NCBI GenBank assembly: GCA_030248215.1
Contig: JASANG010000248.1
Span: 186,001-250,000, forward strand
Source of the DNA: Enoplolaimus lenunculus
Lineage: Eukaryota > Nematoda > Enoplea > Enoplida > Thoracostomopsidae
DNA: 64,000 bases
Direction: 5' to 3'
Both the position numbers and the translations under genes were made by a program. Below, one piece after another: positions 38,101 through 46,943 of this stretch (positions within the stretch are counted from its first letter, which is position 1; the number at the start of each line of letters is the position of its first letter). The notes below the pieces were generated by a model. That model had not been told where the DNA came from, did not search any database, and saw only the letters and a program-made list of their open reading frames with translations.

Positions 38101-41100
38101 TTAAGGCGTTTAACTGGGATCCTGACTTAAGTTAACTGTCTTGGGGCTGGGCGAAGTTGCTCGTTCCCGAGCGCATGTGCGGCTTGGCAAACGTTGAGCT
38201 GAGGGGTGCTGCGTATTTGTCGGATCCTCGTAACTCTCAGTGTGTCGCGACCACCTGGTAGACCTACCCCAGTCACGGGCTTAGGAGGATTTGCCGTGTT
38301 CGATCTAATTTATCTCGCGTAAGCAGAAAGTTGCCGAGGGTAGGCGGCGTCCCTAACTTTCTGACTTATAGCTTAGGCTTAGGAATAAACTCATTCTTAC
38401 CCTTAGGCCTAGGCTTAGGCTTAGGAATAAACTCATTCTTACGCTTTCGGCTTAGGCTTAAGAATAAACTCATTCTTACGCTTTCGGCTTAGGCTTATGA
38501 ATAAACTCATTCTTATTCTTAGGCCTAGGCTTAGGCTTAGGAATAAACTCATTCTTACGCTTCGGCTTACGCTTATGCTTAAGAATATGCTTCTGCTTAT
38601 AATACTGTTCCGCCTCTGTTCTTTTCATTAGCCGTCGAGTGTACAAGAGCCAATTAAATAAAGCGTCGAATTCCAGGGTTGCCATCGAAGTTGCGTTCAG
38701 CGCAGTTGTCTCGATCAATGCGGATGCGCGGACGCTCGATATCCGGTTCCAAAACACAACCGCACCTGTGTAGTAACGGATTTGAATGCAAGTAAATTCG
38801 AGACTCTCATTTGTTTGAAATTTTTTTTTAAAAAATAACCTCACTAAAGCTAATATTTTTGACATTTTTTTGTTTGAAAAGTAGCGAACCTTTGCTAATT
38901 TGAAATTTAATTTGCGATGGTTTTAACTAAAATTTGTCCGGATGTCGAAGTGTATATTGGAGCATAGTTATATGTTTGAAACGTTCATAATTTCAACTGA
39001 TTGACGTTTAAAACTTACGCTTGTATTCAGGGCCGGAGCAGCCACCCCCCGTTCCCCACGGAATTTTGGGGTAGCGCCCACCCCGCCTGCTTCGGCACTG
39101 CCTGTATTCTCAACCATGTGCAGCGCCTATCAAGCCAGCATGCATATTTTGATATTTGTCGACCCGATCACTAACTGGTACTATGACAGTGGTTGTATAT
39201 TATGTGAACATATTCTCAAATATGTGTCACACCTATCGCTATTTGGTAACAGCTCTTGTAAACTTTCAAACCGCTGCATGATGATGTTTAAAATTAACCA
39301 CATTTTGTGCAAAGTTTAAAATTATCCCCATTTTTTGCAAAGTTTAAAATTAACCCCATTTTTTGCAAAGTTTAAAATTAACCCCATTTTTTGCAAAGTT
39401 TAAAATTAACCCCATTTTTTGCAAAGTTTAAAATTAACCTCATTTTTTACAAAGTTTAAAATTAACCCCATTTTTTGCAAAGTTTAAAATTAACCCCATT
39501 TTTTGCAAAGTTTAAAATTAACCCCATTTTTTGCAAAGTTTAAAATTAACCCCATTTTTTGCAAAGTTTAAAATTAACCCCATTTTTTACAAAGTTTAAA
39601 ATTAACCCTATTTTTTGCAAAGTTTAAAATTAACCCCATTTTTTGCAAAGTTTCAAATTAACCCCATTTTTTGCAAAGTTTAAAATTAACCCCATTTTTT
39701 GCAAAGTTTCAAATTAACCCCATTTTTTGCAAAGTTTCAAATTAAACCCATTTTTTGCAAAGTTTAAAATTAACCCCATTTTTTGCAAAGTTTAAAATTA
39801 TCTCTATTTTTTGCAAAGTTTAAAATTAACCCCATTTTTTGCAAAGTTTAAAATTAACCCCATTTTTTGCAAAGTTTAAAATTATCCCCATTTTTTGCAA
39901 AGTTTCAAATTAACCCCATTTTTTGCAAAGTTTAAAATTATCTCCATTTTTTGCAAAGTTTAAAATTAACCCCATTTTTTGCAAAGTTTCAAATTAACCC
40001 CATTTTTTGCAAAGTTTAAAATTAACCCCATTTTTTGCAAAGTTTAAAATTAACCCCATTTTTTGCAAAGTTTCAAATTAACTCCATTTTTCGCAAAGTT
40101 TAAAATTAACCCCATTTTTTACAAAGTTTAAAATTATCTCCATTTTTTGCAAAGTTTAAAATTATCTCCATTTTTTGCAAAGTTTAAAATTAACCCCATT
40201 TTTTGGAAAGTTTCAAATTAACCCCATTTTTTGCAAAGTTTAAAATTATCCCCATTTTTTGCAAAGTGTAAAATTAACCCCATTTTTTGCAAAGTTTAAA
40301 ATTAACCCCATTTTTTGCAAAGTTTAAAATTAACCCCATTTTTTGCAAAGTTTAAAATTAACCCCATTTTTTGCAATTTATTCGTCGTATTTCGGGCCCA
40401 ATTACAGAGTTCGTCAGTTGAAAAGCTTATCGTAATAGTCGATGATAGATGCTATACGCATTTGAGAATATATAAAACGGTTCCAAGCATTATTTTGTAT
40501 AGGGCGATGCTTACGAATTATTCAAGAAGCTTTGTCTGAAGCCGAAAATGAAGAGTGTCGGCATTGCGCGCCGCCGTGTCAGTAAGTTTGAATTCTGATA
40601 ACTTTATTTGAATATTTATACTGGGTTTCCAGGTAATGCGGCCCATGTTACTTTAAGGGGCGTCCAGGTTTCTGATGGGCCCATAAAAGCGTAGGTTTAG
40701 ATTCTAGATTACATTTTTTGCTTAAGTTTAGGTTTACGCTTAGGCTTAATAGGCTGAGGAACGTATTTTTTGCAACGCTTAGGCTTAGGCTGAGGAAAAC
40801 GCTTAATCTACTGTTACGCCCGTTAAAACATTGGCCGGTAATGCAGCGAATGAATACATGCGTTAAGCTGGTAAAAGCTAAAATTAAGTCAGAACGGCAG
40901 CGGAAATAAACGAATAGTCATGACATGTATGCTCATATTCTCAAATGCGTGTAGCACCTATCATCAGTTTTGATTAATAAGTTGCAAACTGACGAACCAG
41001 CCAATGATTGTGAGCTATGAAATTCAGCACATTTTTCAATGGTTAAGCAATTAGGGCTGTACACTGTAAATTTCAGTGAGTTGATTTTAACTCAGAATGA

Positions 41101-44100
41101 GTTGAGTCACTCAGTCTGAGTTAGGACTTTCAGAACTCAGAACTTTGAGTTGATTCAATTCATTCTGAGTTAATTAATCAACTCACCCAGAGTCAACTCA
41201 ACTCAGAGTGAGAATCAACTGAACTCAGAGTGAGTTAATGTTTACTGATATTAATTCAGAAATAACCAACTCGCTAGCTGAATTGATTAATCAACTCATT
41301 GGAATTTACAGTGTAGCCATTTACGGCTTTTAGGGATTAAACGTCTGTATGCAAACTTTTTATACAGGCGGATTTGGAATTTTTTCAGTTGGAAACACAA
41401 CACGGCAAAAAATGGTGAGTCAAAGTGACTGTCTCCGAAATAGGCTCTATGGGACTACACAAACTGAGTCATATTCGACTATACCAAAGTCAAATTCAAA
41501 TCACTGAGTCGCACGTTTGACTTTGGCGGATTCGAATTTGACTCTGATTGTGTAGTCCCGTAGACGTTATTTCGGAAAGAGTCAATTTGACTCACCATTT
41601 TTTACAGTGAAGACAGCATTCCTTCAAATTTTTTCAGGAAATAAAGCATACTTTCCGCATTTGCAGCCACTTCCCAATCCGTCAAAAAATATTGCGACAA
41701 GTCGTTCGCCACACAAATTTGTTTTGACTGAAATTATGTTGTTTTAGGAAAACCGAATTTTCAGTTTCGTTTTCGTCCGCCAGGTGGCCAACAGAATCAT
41801 CAGTGGTTAGTAGTATAGATCGGCGGGTCTATGTATAGAACACGGCCGGAACGTTTTCCTGCGGGACTGTAACAGAGTAAGCTCAAGCTTTAGACTATAT
41901 TTTGCTCAGGCTTAACAGTCCTTGGCTTAGGCTTAGGCATAGGTATATCATCCTTATGCTTAGGCTTAGACTTCGGCTTAGACGTAGGCTTAGGAATATG
42001 CTTATACTACTGTGCCGACACTGTTCTATATGCATGGGCCGAACGGTATTACAGGCCGCTTTTTATCGGCAGTTCTTCCCGAAAAAATCAACTCAGGCCC
42101 ATTTTTACTTTCTGGAAAATTTCGCCCAGGCCGACGTTTTCTCTCGGAAACATTCGCCAACGCTTATCTTTCCCCATTAGGCCCATATTTCCCCTTAGGC
42201 CAATCATTCCCATACAGTGGCATAATTTTTCGGGTATCACTCTTAATTTCTCCAGGATTGGGACACAGGAGCCGTCCTGTGCTTGTTTACTTGCGGTCCC
42301 ACCTGCCAAATACCTGCGGTCTCTGCCCTTTCTATGGACCCACAACCTCATGACTACGAGTATTCGTGTGCCTTCTGGTATGCTCGATATGTCTAAATTT
42401 CGGTATGTTTTTAGGCCTTTTAATTTGTTTTGGGTGCCGCTGCGTTAATATTTTGCATATCCATGGCAGGCAAAATATCGGTATACTTGTCGTGTCGTCC
42501 GTTACATTACGTCACCGTACGGTACCGTACGCTATCTGATGGAATACTTTACCGAACGATGACGTACGGTGACGTAATGTGATACAGAATGACGAATGAC
42601 ACCTCACGACAATAAAATTTGCGAAACATGGGCGCTACCCATACTTGTGAAGAAACAAGTCGAAGAAACACCGTAAAGCATAAAGAAGGAAAAAGATTGG
42701 TCCAAAAGGAAAATAGACCTAAAAGATAAGATCCTGCTTAAGTGAAAACATCGGCCTAAAAAGGAAACATCGGGTTACTTTTGGCGATTTTATCCGGAAA
42801 AATAATTCGGCCAAAAGGGGGCATATCCGATTAAATTGAAAACCGATCTAAAACGGAATGAGCGGCCTAGTTTTGGCGATTTCTCCGTCGTCTAAAATGG
42901 AAATATAAGCCTAAAGCACTGCAAAAAATGGTGAGTCAAATTGACTGTCTCCGAAGTAGGCTTTTCTGAACTACACAAACTGAGTGAAACACAGTGAAAT
43001 TGCGCCTCTGCCAGAGTCAAGTTCGATTCACCCGAGTCGCTCAGTGAGTCGAATTTGACTCAGTTTGTGTAATCCCCAAAAGCCTATTTCGGGGAGAGTC
43101 ATAAATTTGACTCGCCATTTCTTTGCAGTGAGGGGAAAGATCCTTCTAAAGGGAAAAATCTGGCTAAAGGGAAAGATCGGTAAAGACTGTACTACGTTTG
43201 GCGAATTTTTCTGGGTGGAGCGATAGTCCTTGACGAATGATTCCAGGAGGTTGACATCTAACGGAAACAAATCGGCCTGTTACGCCGGAATCCGGTCCCG
43301 GCTACCCCCTGTGCGTCTCGACATAATTTGCATACAGACCGACACCCACAATTGGGTGTCCTCCGATGCTACCTTAGATCCAGAGCCACTCACCCTGTTC
43401 ACACCCTTTCTACAACAACAACAACAATAATGTTACAACAACAACCAATAACAAAGCACCATTTTGGTGCTGACAATAGCCTAGCTATGTCCTTTCTAGC
43501 AAATACGGCCAACCCAAAATCCAACAATATTCAACCGTATCCTACGACCACACAGGGCCCAGGTAAGTTTACATTGCGGACACGGCTGCCATAGCATCGA
43601 TTTTAATAATTCTACGCCTTGTAGCAACGCCTAAGCCTAACTTAAGTTCTAAGAGAGACTAGGTGGAGCCAGGGACTCCCTTAAGGTGTGGTTTTGATAA
43701 GGTTTTATTTTGTGTTTGAGTTTTTAGTTTGAAATAGGTTTAAGTGTGGCAGAGCCACCTACAGTGACCAATCCGTCGTGTTACATGCAGGCAATCAAAT
43801 TTCAGTCAGCGCATGCGGCGATTTAGCATTATAAGCATATGCCTAGTCTAGGCATAAGCCTGAGCCTAAGCCTAAGCGTAAGAATGAGCATATTCCTAAG
43901 CTTACGCCTAAGCCTAAGCTTAAAGCGCAAGAATGAGCATATTCCTAAACTTAAGACTAAACCTAAGTATAAGCCTAAAGCCAAGCAAAAATAAGTCTAA
44001 AGCTTAAGCTTACTGTATTCTAGTCCCACAGAAAAACGTTCCGCCCCTGATCTTTACATGTGTCCGGGTTTCAAACGTATTGAAATGTTTTGAAAAATTT

Positions 44101-46646
44101 GAAATTATCAACTTGGCGACGTTTCAACTTGATCTCGATTGGTTTGTTGGCCGGCCGATTTGTTTGAAAAAATAAGAGTCAAATTAAGTTTTGGTTGACC
44201 GCCGTTCGCAATAGAATCTAAAATTCATTTGATTGTTCGATGTGAAATTTTTTGCAGTTTTAAAATTGACCAAAACAAATTTAAAACATATTTTTTTCAG
44301 AAATCATTGTGTGAAGAAGGTGAAGATATTAAAAAATGTTTTCAAACATACAGGTATTTTAACTGATTGATGAGCATTCAGCGTTTTTTTCATATATATG
44401 TCGTAGGCCAGTCTGCTATTTAAGCGAATTACCTATTGGCCTAGGCCAATCTGCTATTGCGAGCAAATAGCAGATTGGCCTAGGTCAAATAGCGATTGTA
44501 AGATGGATCAAAACGACAGTGAAGTAAAACTAACGCTGAATGGTTAACGGTGTTGCGTCTGGCTAAATAATCAAACCTGATTGGTCTATACGTTTAGTTG
44601 CAGTTTTAGCCTAGGCGAAACTGCTATTACGCAAAATAGCAGATTGGCCTAGGCCAATAGTTAATTGGTCTGAATAGCAGAGTAGCCTACGACATCTATA
44701 CATATATACGCCCGAATATCTGGCATTTCTTAAACGTTATTTCAGTTATATTTATAATTATTTTTTAATATTTCAGAGCTATAGACTGTAAATTCCAGTG
44801 AGTTGATTAATCAATTCAGAGAGAGAATTAGTAATTTTTGGTCATTTCTAAGTTAGTTGCCGTACATATTAATTCGCTCTGAGCTGATTTAATTCAGTGT
44901 GAGTTGATTGATTTACTCAGAATGAGTTAAATTAGTTCAGAATCAGAGTTCTGAAAAATCTAATTCAGAGCGCAGGCTTCTGAGTTGGTTCCACTCATTC
45001 TGCGTTAAAATCAATTCGCTGTAATTTACAGTGATATGTATATGGTTTATTTCTGACACCTGGCGGGTGCTTGACGTTCAATTGTATTAAAAATGAAATA
45101 TATTTTCTTAAATTTAAGAGAACAAGCATCTTTTGTTGAAGTATTCTTCGAACAGGTCAATTATGAATTGCTCAAAGAGCACGAAGCCTACGGAGTATGT
45201 TTTTTAGTATTTTGTAATTTAACCGAGTGTCTTCCAGTAGAAATATTAACCCCTTCTCACGTTGAGTTGCCTTTAGGCAACTCAGCGCAGTGTAAATACG
45301 TTAAATACTATATATCGCATCGTGTTTAACTATTGCAACACATATACATAGTACTAAATCACCACAAGACGTGAGAGCACCCTCGGGCTCGAGCGTCAAG
45401 CTCCTATAGCTGAGTGGTGATGGTATACGCCTCCCACTCCAGCCACTGGAGTTCGAATCCTAGCATAAAAGTAGGTATCAGGGAAAATAGAAAATATTCA
45501 TGTGAGAAAGGGTTAATTTTCTAAGTTTGTATTTCTGTTACTTCCGCAGTTTAAAGTTGGCAAAATTAGCCGTTTCGGCATTATTAAAAAGCCTTTAGAT
45601 CCGCACGCAGGTCCGTAGCCAGCTCACCTTGCTAGGGGGGCTAAAATTTTGTTCAGGAGGGGCATTTAAGAGTTTTCAATGAATTATAAGCAGGGTTAAA
45701 AATTTTCTATGGGGGCAAAATATTTTCAGGGGTGGCGAGCCCGCTGGCCCTTCCTTGGCTACGGGTCCATCTTTACAGTATTTTGAATTGAAAAACCAGT
45801 CTTACTCATAACCGTTGGTTTAAGGAGAGTCCACGGAGTCTTTAACCTAATCAATAATTCATTTCAAAATGTATTTCAGTAGGAATAACATGATTTACAA
45901 ATGGGCCCATGCATAGAACAGGGCCGGATCGTTCTCCGGAGGGGCTATAATAGAGTCAGTTTGAGTTTTAGACTATTTTTTGCTTAGGCTTAGGCTTAGG
46001 CTTAGGCTTAGGCTTATAGGCTTAGGTTTAGGAGTAGGCTCATCCATATGCTTACTTAGGCTTTATGCTTAGGCTTAGTCTTAGGCTTAGGAATACGCTT
46101 ATACTACTGTTCCGGCCCTGTTCAATACACGGGCCTACAAATGTATAACTTTTTGATTTACTCAATTTTTTATTTCAATGTACATTTAAGTAAAATGAAT
46201 CGTTTTTGGTACATTTTGAAAATTTTCAGCTTAACCAAATTTTTTTACAAGAATTAATGTATTATTAATTATATTTTCTACCATTTCAGTGGGTCAATTT
46301 GTTGTCAGATTTCGGTGGTCAAATATCGTTGTGGATGGGATTTTCGGTCATCACCGGCATTGAAGTAATTGTTCTACTTCTACGCGTTATCGGTGTCTGT
46401 TTTCAGTGTAACGTACCGCAGACAACGTTAGACCGCTACAATCCTAAACGTCATTTAGAAGACGCCCTGTCGGCTAAACGAACCAGACCAGCGGCGTCGC
46501 CTAAAAGTATCTATTTGGTGAGCAACGGGACACTAACTCCGGTATCTCGGTATCATAACTCCGGCGGATACGGAAAGAATAAAGGAAAAAATTCAAGAAC
46601 TAATTCGATTCCGTTTGTTGATGACGATCGGCTTAGTTGTGGATAG
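26128..46646 (+). CDS. DEG/ENaC-family amiloride-sensitive sodium channel subunit
   Basis: A trimeric Na+ channel subunit of the plasma membrane. Fourteen exons join in frame to 726 codons: 26128-26382, 27214-27312, 29248-29593, 30353-30570, 31685-31842, 32576-32676, 35263-35423, 36716-36820, 38677-38791, 40503-40581, 41748-41805, 44301-44353, 45119-45194, 46290-46646. Residues 29-45 hold TTSAHGLPHIG with the gating His-Gly; TM1 is about 49-69; FPAVTICSLNSF follows. The Cys-rich extracellular part shows CFCIKQSNENRKDAC, FGNCYTFNYNITHP, FSNKSEYLSTTDSSGSKVAV, LPAPHGKC, GCHRSCVQRSCLDQCGCAD, CRHCAPPCQ, SFSSARWPTESSV and FVEVFFEQVNYELLKEHEAY. The last exon has NLLSDFGGQISLWMGFSVIT: Ser at the degenerin position, GFS as the G-x-S filter, TM2, and a Ser/Lys-rich tail. 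The exon 4 acceptor could lie 3 bp further on; a non-coding 5' exon is possible. Introns are packed with mobile elements. Confidence 0.95.
26437..26655. mobile_element. TTAGGC-A element in channel intron 1
   Basis: Left end GGCCAATGTAAAGAACAGGG; the right end lacks its last bases after CACAGAAAAACGTTCCG. It begins 54 bp after exon 1. Confidence 0.75.
26900..27069. mobile_element. CGGCGCC-MITE copy
   Basis: GGTCCGGCGCCGTCCGTCAC at the left and GCCGTCGAGTATAGCGCAAC at the right, with the central TACGTGAGTTATT-like block inverted. In channel intron 1. Confidence 0.65.
27322..27960. mobile_element. Large TIR element with TATGCGGGGTTCACGTT ends
   Basis: Inverted ends of about 50 bp (TATGCGGGGTTCACGTTGTA, CCGGGGCAG, GGGACACG..TTGTCCC). 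The interior has many GAATATCATATGATATTC palindromes. It starts 9 bp after the channel exon 2 donor site. Confidence 0.8.
28036..28213. mobile_element. TTAGGC-A element
   Basis: Ends GGCCAATATTTAGAACAGGG and CTGATTTTTATACATGGGCC; interior CCTAAG repeats. Channel intron 2. Confidence 0.8.
28261..28593. mobile_element. TIR element with GTAGTGACC ends
   Basis: Ends CCGTAGTGACC and GGGTCACTACAGTA are inverted. Interior blocks (ACTTAAGTATG, TTATGCGCTACAA, GGACTCTAATTAGG, GATTGGGAC) align in order with 54600-55007, making this the clean reference for the locus around the reverse transcriptase insert. Confidence 0.7.
28714..28982 (-). mobile_element. TTAA-tRNA element
   Basis: Full length, TTAA at both edges, reverse orientation. 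Read on the minus strand it has TAGCTGAGTGG and GAGTTCGAATCCTAGCC, close to the A and B box consensus. Channel intron 2. Confidence 0.85.
29634..30022. mobile_element. CAGGGTG hAT-like element, diverged
   Basis: Ends CAGGATGTAAACCGATAG and ATTCGGATACATCTT; interior ACGGAAAACAGATAATG and TATTTCTATAC blocks. It starts 41 bp after channel exon 3. Confidence 0.55.
30084..30300. mobile_element. GTC-MITE, one end worn
   Basis: Left arm GCACACTGCCGAAAAATCGT clear; the right arm is rearranged. It ends about 50 bp before channel exon 4. Confidence 0.65.
30606..31349. repeat. Expanded TTAGGC array inside a TTAGGC-B element
   Basis: About 14 units of roughly 45-50 bp: CAACGCTTAGGCTTAGGC, more TTAGGC copies, then AATACGCTTTTG. 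The right side closes with AATCTACTGTTACGGCGC and AACATTGGCC, the family B terminus (compare 40640-40836). The left terminus is missing. The orientation gives TTAGGC on the plus strand throughout. It begins 36 bp after channel exon 4. Confidence 0.9.
31874..32183. mobile_element. TTAGGC-A element, enlarged interior
   Basis: Left end GCCAATGTAAAATGAACAGG; three internal repeats of the CCTAAGCC..GTAAGAATGAGCGTATT module; right end CGTTTCGCCCCTGATTACAT. Confidence 0.8.
32440..32502. repeat. CGGCGCC-MITE fragment
   Basis: CGCCTGACGACGGCCGGCG followed by AAGTATAGCGCAGTCC. It lies just before channel exon 6. Confidence 0.45.
32694..32918. mobile_element. GTC-MITE copy, well preserved
   Basis: Ends TACACTGCAAAAAATGGTGA and CACCATTTTTTGCAGTGTA with TA edges. 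It starts 18 bp after channel exon 6. Confidence 0.9.
33072..33269. mobile_element. GTC-MITE copy
   Basis: Ends GTACACTACAAAAAATGGTG and CATTTTTTGCAGTGAA. Channel intron 6. Confidence 0.85.
33670..34310. mobile_element. TIR element with ATGGCTGGGTTTC ends, carrying a nested TTAA-tRNA element
   Basis: Ends ATGGCTGGGTTTCCGAAACC and TTTCAGAAACCCAGCCAT are inverted, with TAAGTACTTAAGT palindromes inside. The TTAA-tRNA element at 33772-34042 sits within it, so this host element is the older of the two. Confidence 0.75.
33772..34042 (+). mobile_element. TTAA-tRNA element (nested)
   Basis: TTAA at both edges; A box TAGCTCAGTGG and B-box-like GAGTTCGAATC are intact. The last bases before the right TTAA are worn (ATGTTATAAAGGTT). 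Confidence 0.85.
34540..34728. mobile_element. TTAGGC-A element
   Basis: Ends TTCCATGTATAGAACAAGG and CCCTGTTGTATACATGGGCC; TTAGGC interior. Channel intron 6. Confidence 0.75.
34835..35022. mobile_element. GAGAATA-MITE copy, diverged
   Basis: GTCTATCACCAGTTAGTTAT at the left and CTGGTGATAGGTGCTGCACA then CGTTTGAGAATACG at the right form inverted arms. Confidence 0.55.
35108..35233. repeat. (ATT)n(GTT)n microsatellite
   Basis: About 125 bp of ATT then GTT triplets, ending 30 bp before channel exon 7. The Leu-rich open frame over it is an artefact that also borrows exon 7. Confidence 0.95.
35476..35590. repeat. TTAGGC-A remnant
   Basis: GCGGAACGTTTTTCTGCGGG and AGGCTTTAGGCTTAGG remain; ends degraded. 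Confidence 0.5.
35880..36026. mobile_element. TTAGGC-A element, short interior
   Basis: Ends GCCAATGTAAAAAACAGGGG and CGCCCCTGATCTCCACATGG; only a few hexamers remain. Confidence 0.75.
37081..37156. repeat. (AAAT)n microsatellite
   Basis: Head-to-tail AAATAAATA with occasional G substitutions, in channel intron 8. Confidence 0.9.
37391..38633. mobile_element. TTAGGC-A element split by an 883-bp insert
   Basis: Left end GGCCCATGTAAAGATCAGGG, right end CTGTTCTTTTCATTAGCC. TTAGGC sequence stops at about 37487 and resumes at 38371 with a 44-bp module (TTAGGC hexamers plus AATAAACTCATTCTTACGC) repeated about five times. Exon 9 of the channel follows 43 bp later. Confidence 0.75.
37488..38370. 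other. GC-richer insert of unknown origin in the TTAGGC-A element
   Basis: Markedly less AT-rich than its surroundings, with no TTAGGC tracts apart from one CGCTTAGGCTTAAGGCG. Its last part can fold (CAGAAAGTTGCCGAGGG against CCCTAACTTTCTG). No long conserved-looking ORF; an 87-codon minus frame at 37554-37817 has no family I know. It could be a captured genomic or structural-RNA fragment; I do not recognise it. Confidence 0.4.
39104..40490. repeat. 28-bp minisatellite grown inside a GAGAATA-MITE
   Basis: At 39289-40375 the unit AAAGTTTAAAATTAACCCCA plus TTTTTTGC repeats about 39 times with only scattered substitutions. On the left (GTATTCTCAACCATGTGCAG, CTATCGCTATTTGG) and right (GATGATAGATGCTATACGCA, TTTGAGAATAT) are the two ends of a GAGAATA-MITE. 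The unit itself matches that element's interior (TTCGAAATTCAACGCATTG at 48353). Channel intron 9. Confidence 0.9.
40640..40836. mobile_element. TTAGGC-B element
   Basis: Defines the family: ends GGCCCATGTTACTTTAAGGG and CCGTTAAAACATTGGCC, then GCGTCCAGGTTTCTGATGGG, GTAGGTTTAGATTCTAGA on one side and AATCTACTGTTACG on the other; TTAGGC interior. It shares only the GGCC(A/C)ATGT tip with family A. Confidence 0.8.
40928..41045. repeat. GAGAATA-MITE fragment
   Basis: CATATTCTCAAATGCGTGTA then GCACCTATCATCAG gives one intact end; the partner is missing. Confidence 0.55.
41060..41315. mobile_element. TGAG-MITE copy, well preserved
   Basis: TA edges, CACTGTAAATTTCAGTGAGT and GGAATTTACAGTG ends, close to the copy at 17431. 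Channel intron 10. Confidence 0.9.
41400..41610. mobile_element. GTC-MITE copy
   Basis: Ends ACACGGCAAAAAATGGTGAG and CACCATTTTTTACAGTGA. Channel intron 10. Confidence 0.85.
41826..42040. mobile_element. TTAGGC-A element
   Basis: Ends ATGTATAGAACACGGCCGG and ACTGTTCTATATGCATGGGC. It begins about 20 bp after channel exon 11. Confidence 0.75.
42485..42625. repeat. CGGCGCC-MITE remnant
   Basis: CGTCCGTTACATTACGTCAC then CGTACGGTACCGTACG and its inverted partner remain; ends are weak. Confidence 0.45.
42917..43131. mobile_element. GTC-MITE copy
   Basis: Ends CACTGCAAAAAATGGTGAGT and CGCCATTTCTTTGCAGTG. Channel intron 11. Confidence 0.85.
43827..44063. mobile_element. TTAGGC-A element, left tip worn
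   Basis: AGCATTATAAGCATATGCC with CCTAAG modules and the intact end CGTTCCGCCCCTGATCTTTA plus CATG. Confidence 0.7.
44396..44697. mobile_element. TIR element with TATGTCGTAGGC ends
   Basis: Inverted ends TATGTCGTAGGCCAGTCTGC and AGCAGAGTAGCCTACGACAT; interior repeats AATAGCAGATTGGCCTAGGC in both orientations, so the whole element can fold into nested hairpins. It starts 42 bp after channel exon 12. Confidence 0.75.
44783..45034. mobile_element. TGAG-MITE copy, diverged
   Basis: Ends AGACTGTAAATTCCAGTGAG and CTGTAATTTACAGTGA; the interior is rearranged. Channel intron 12. Confidence 0.75.
45246..45516 (+). mobile_element. TTAA-tRNA element
   Basis: TTAA at both edges. B box GAGTTCGAATCC intact, A box TAGCTGAGTGG. 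It begins 51 bp after channel exon 13. Confidence 0.85.
45608..45769. mobile_element. hAT-like element with CAGGTCCGTAGCC ends, second copy
   Basis: Inverted relative to 19518-19679; ends CAGGTCCGTAGCCAGCTCAC and CCTTGGCTACGGGTCC. A clear flanking duplication is not seen here. Confidence 0.65.
45904..46135. mobile_element. TTAGGC-A element
   Basis: Ends GGCCCATGCATAGAACAGGG and CCCTGTTCAATACACGGGCC; five tandem TTAGGC near the left. In the last channel intron. Confidence 0.85.
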
Positions 46647-46809
46647 AGATAATTTATATTTAATTGTCATTATTAAGTTTGTTTCAAATACCTTTTTAAC
46701 GCGTCTATTTTGAATTAAAAAATAAGTATGATTTTCGTTGGTTTGATTGAATTTAGTTACGTTGAAACCGAAGTTTCAGTTCAACTGAATCAGTTGAGTT
46801 GTAGTATAT

Positions 46810-46933
46810 TTTTCTGCTTAGACTTAATAGGTTTAGGCTTAAGCTTATGTAGGTATTTGCTCATTTTTACACTTAGGCTTAGGTTAGGAATATGCTTATA
46901 CTACTGTTACGGCCCTGTTGCATACATTGAGCC
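46810..46933. repeat. TTAGGC-A remnant between convergent genes
   Basis: Right end CGGCCCTGTTGCATACATTG with a few TTAGGC copies. It fills most of the gap between the 3' ends of the channel gene and the glutamate-receptor-like gene. Confidence 0.6.
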
Positions 46934-46943
46934 CGAACATGTT

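Noticed and set aside
39289-40375. CRISPR-like regular array
   Set aside because: Units are contiguous with no unique spacers, in an intron of an animal gene; it is a minisatellite.
43230-43594. Gln-rich open frames ending in a CCCAG|GTAAGT donor
   Set aside because: They look exon-like but do not fit the channel frame between exons 11 and 12, and no family is recognised. They may be repeat debris, so not called as a gene.
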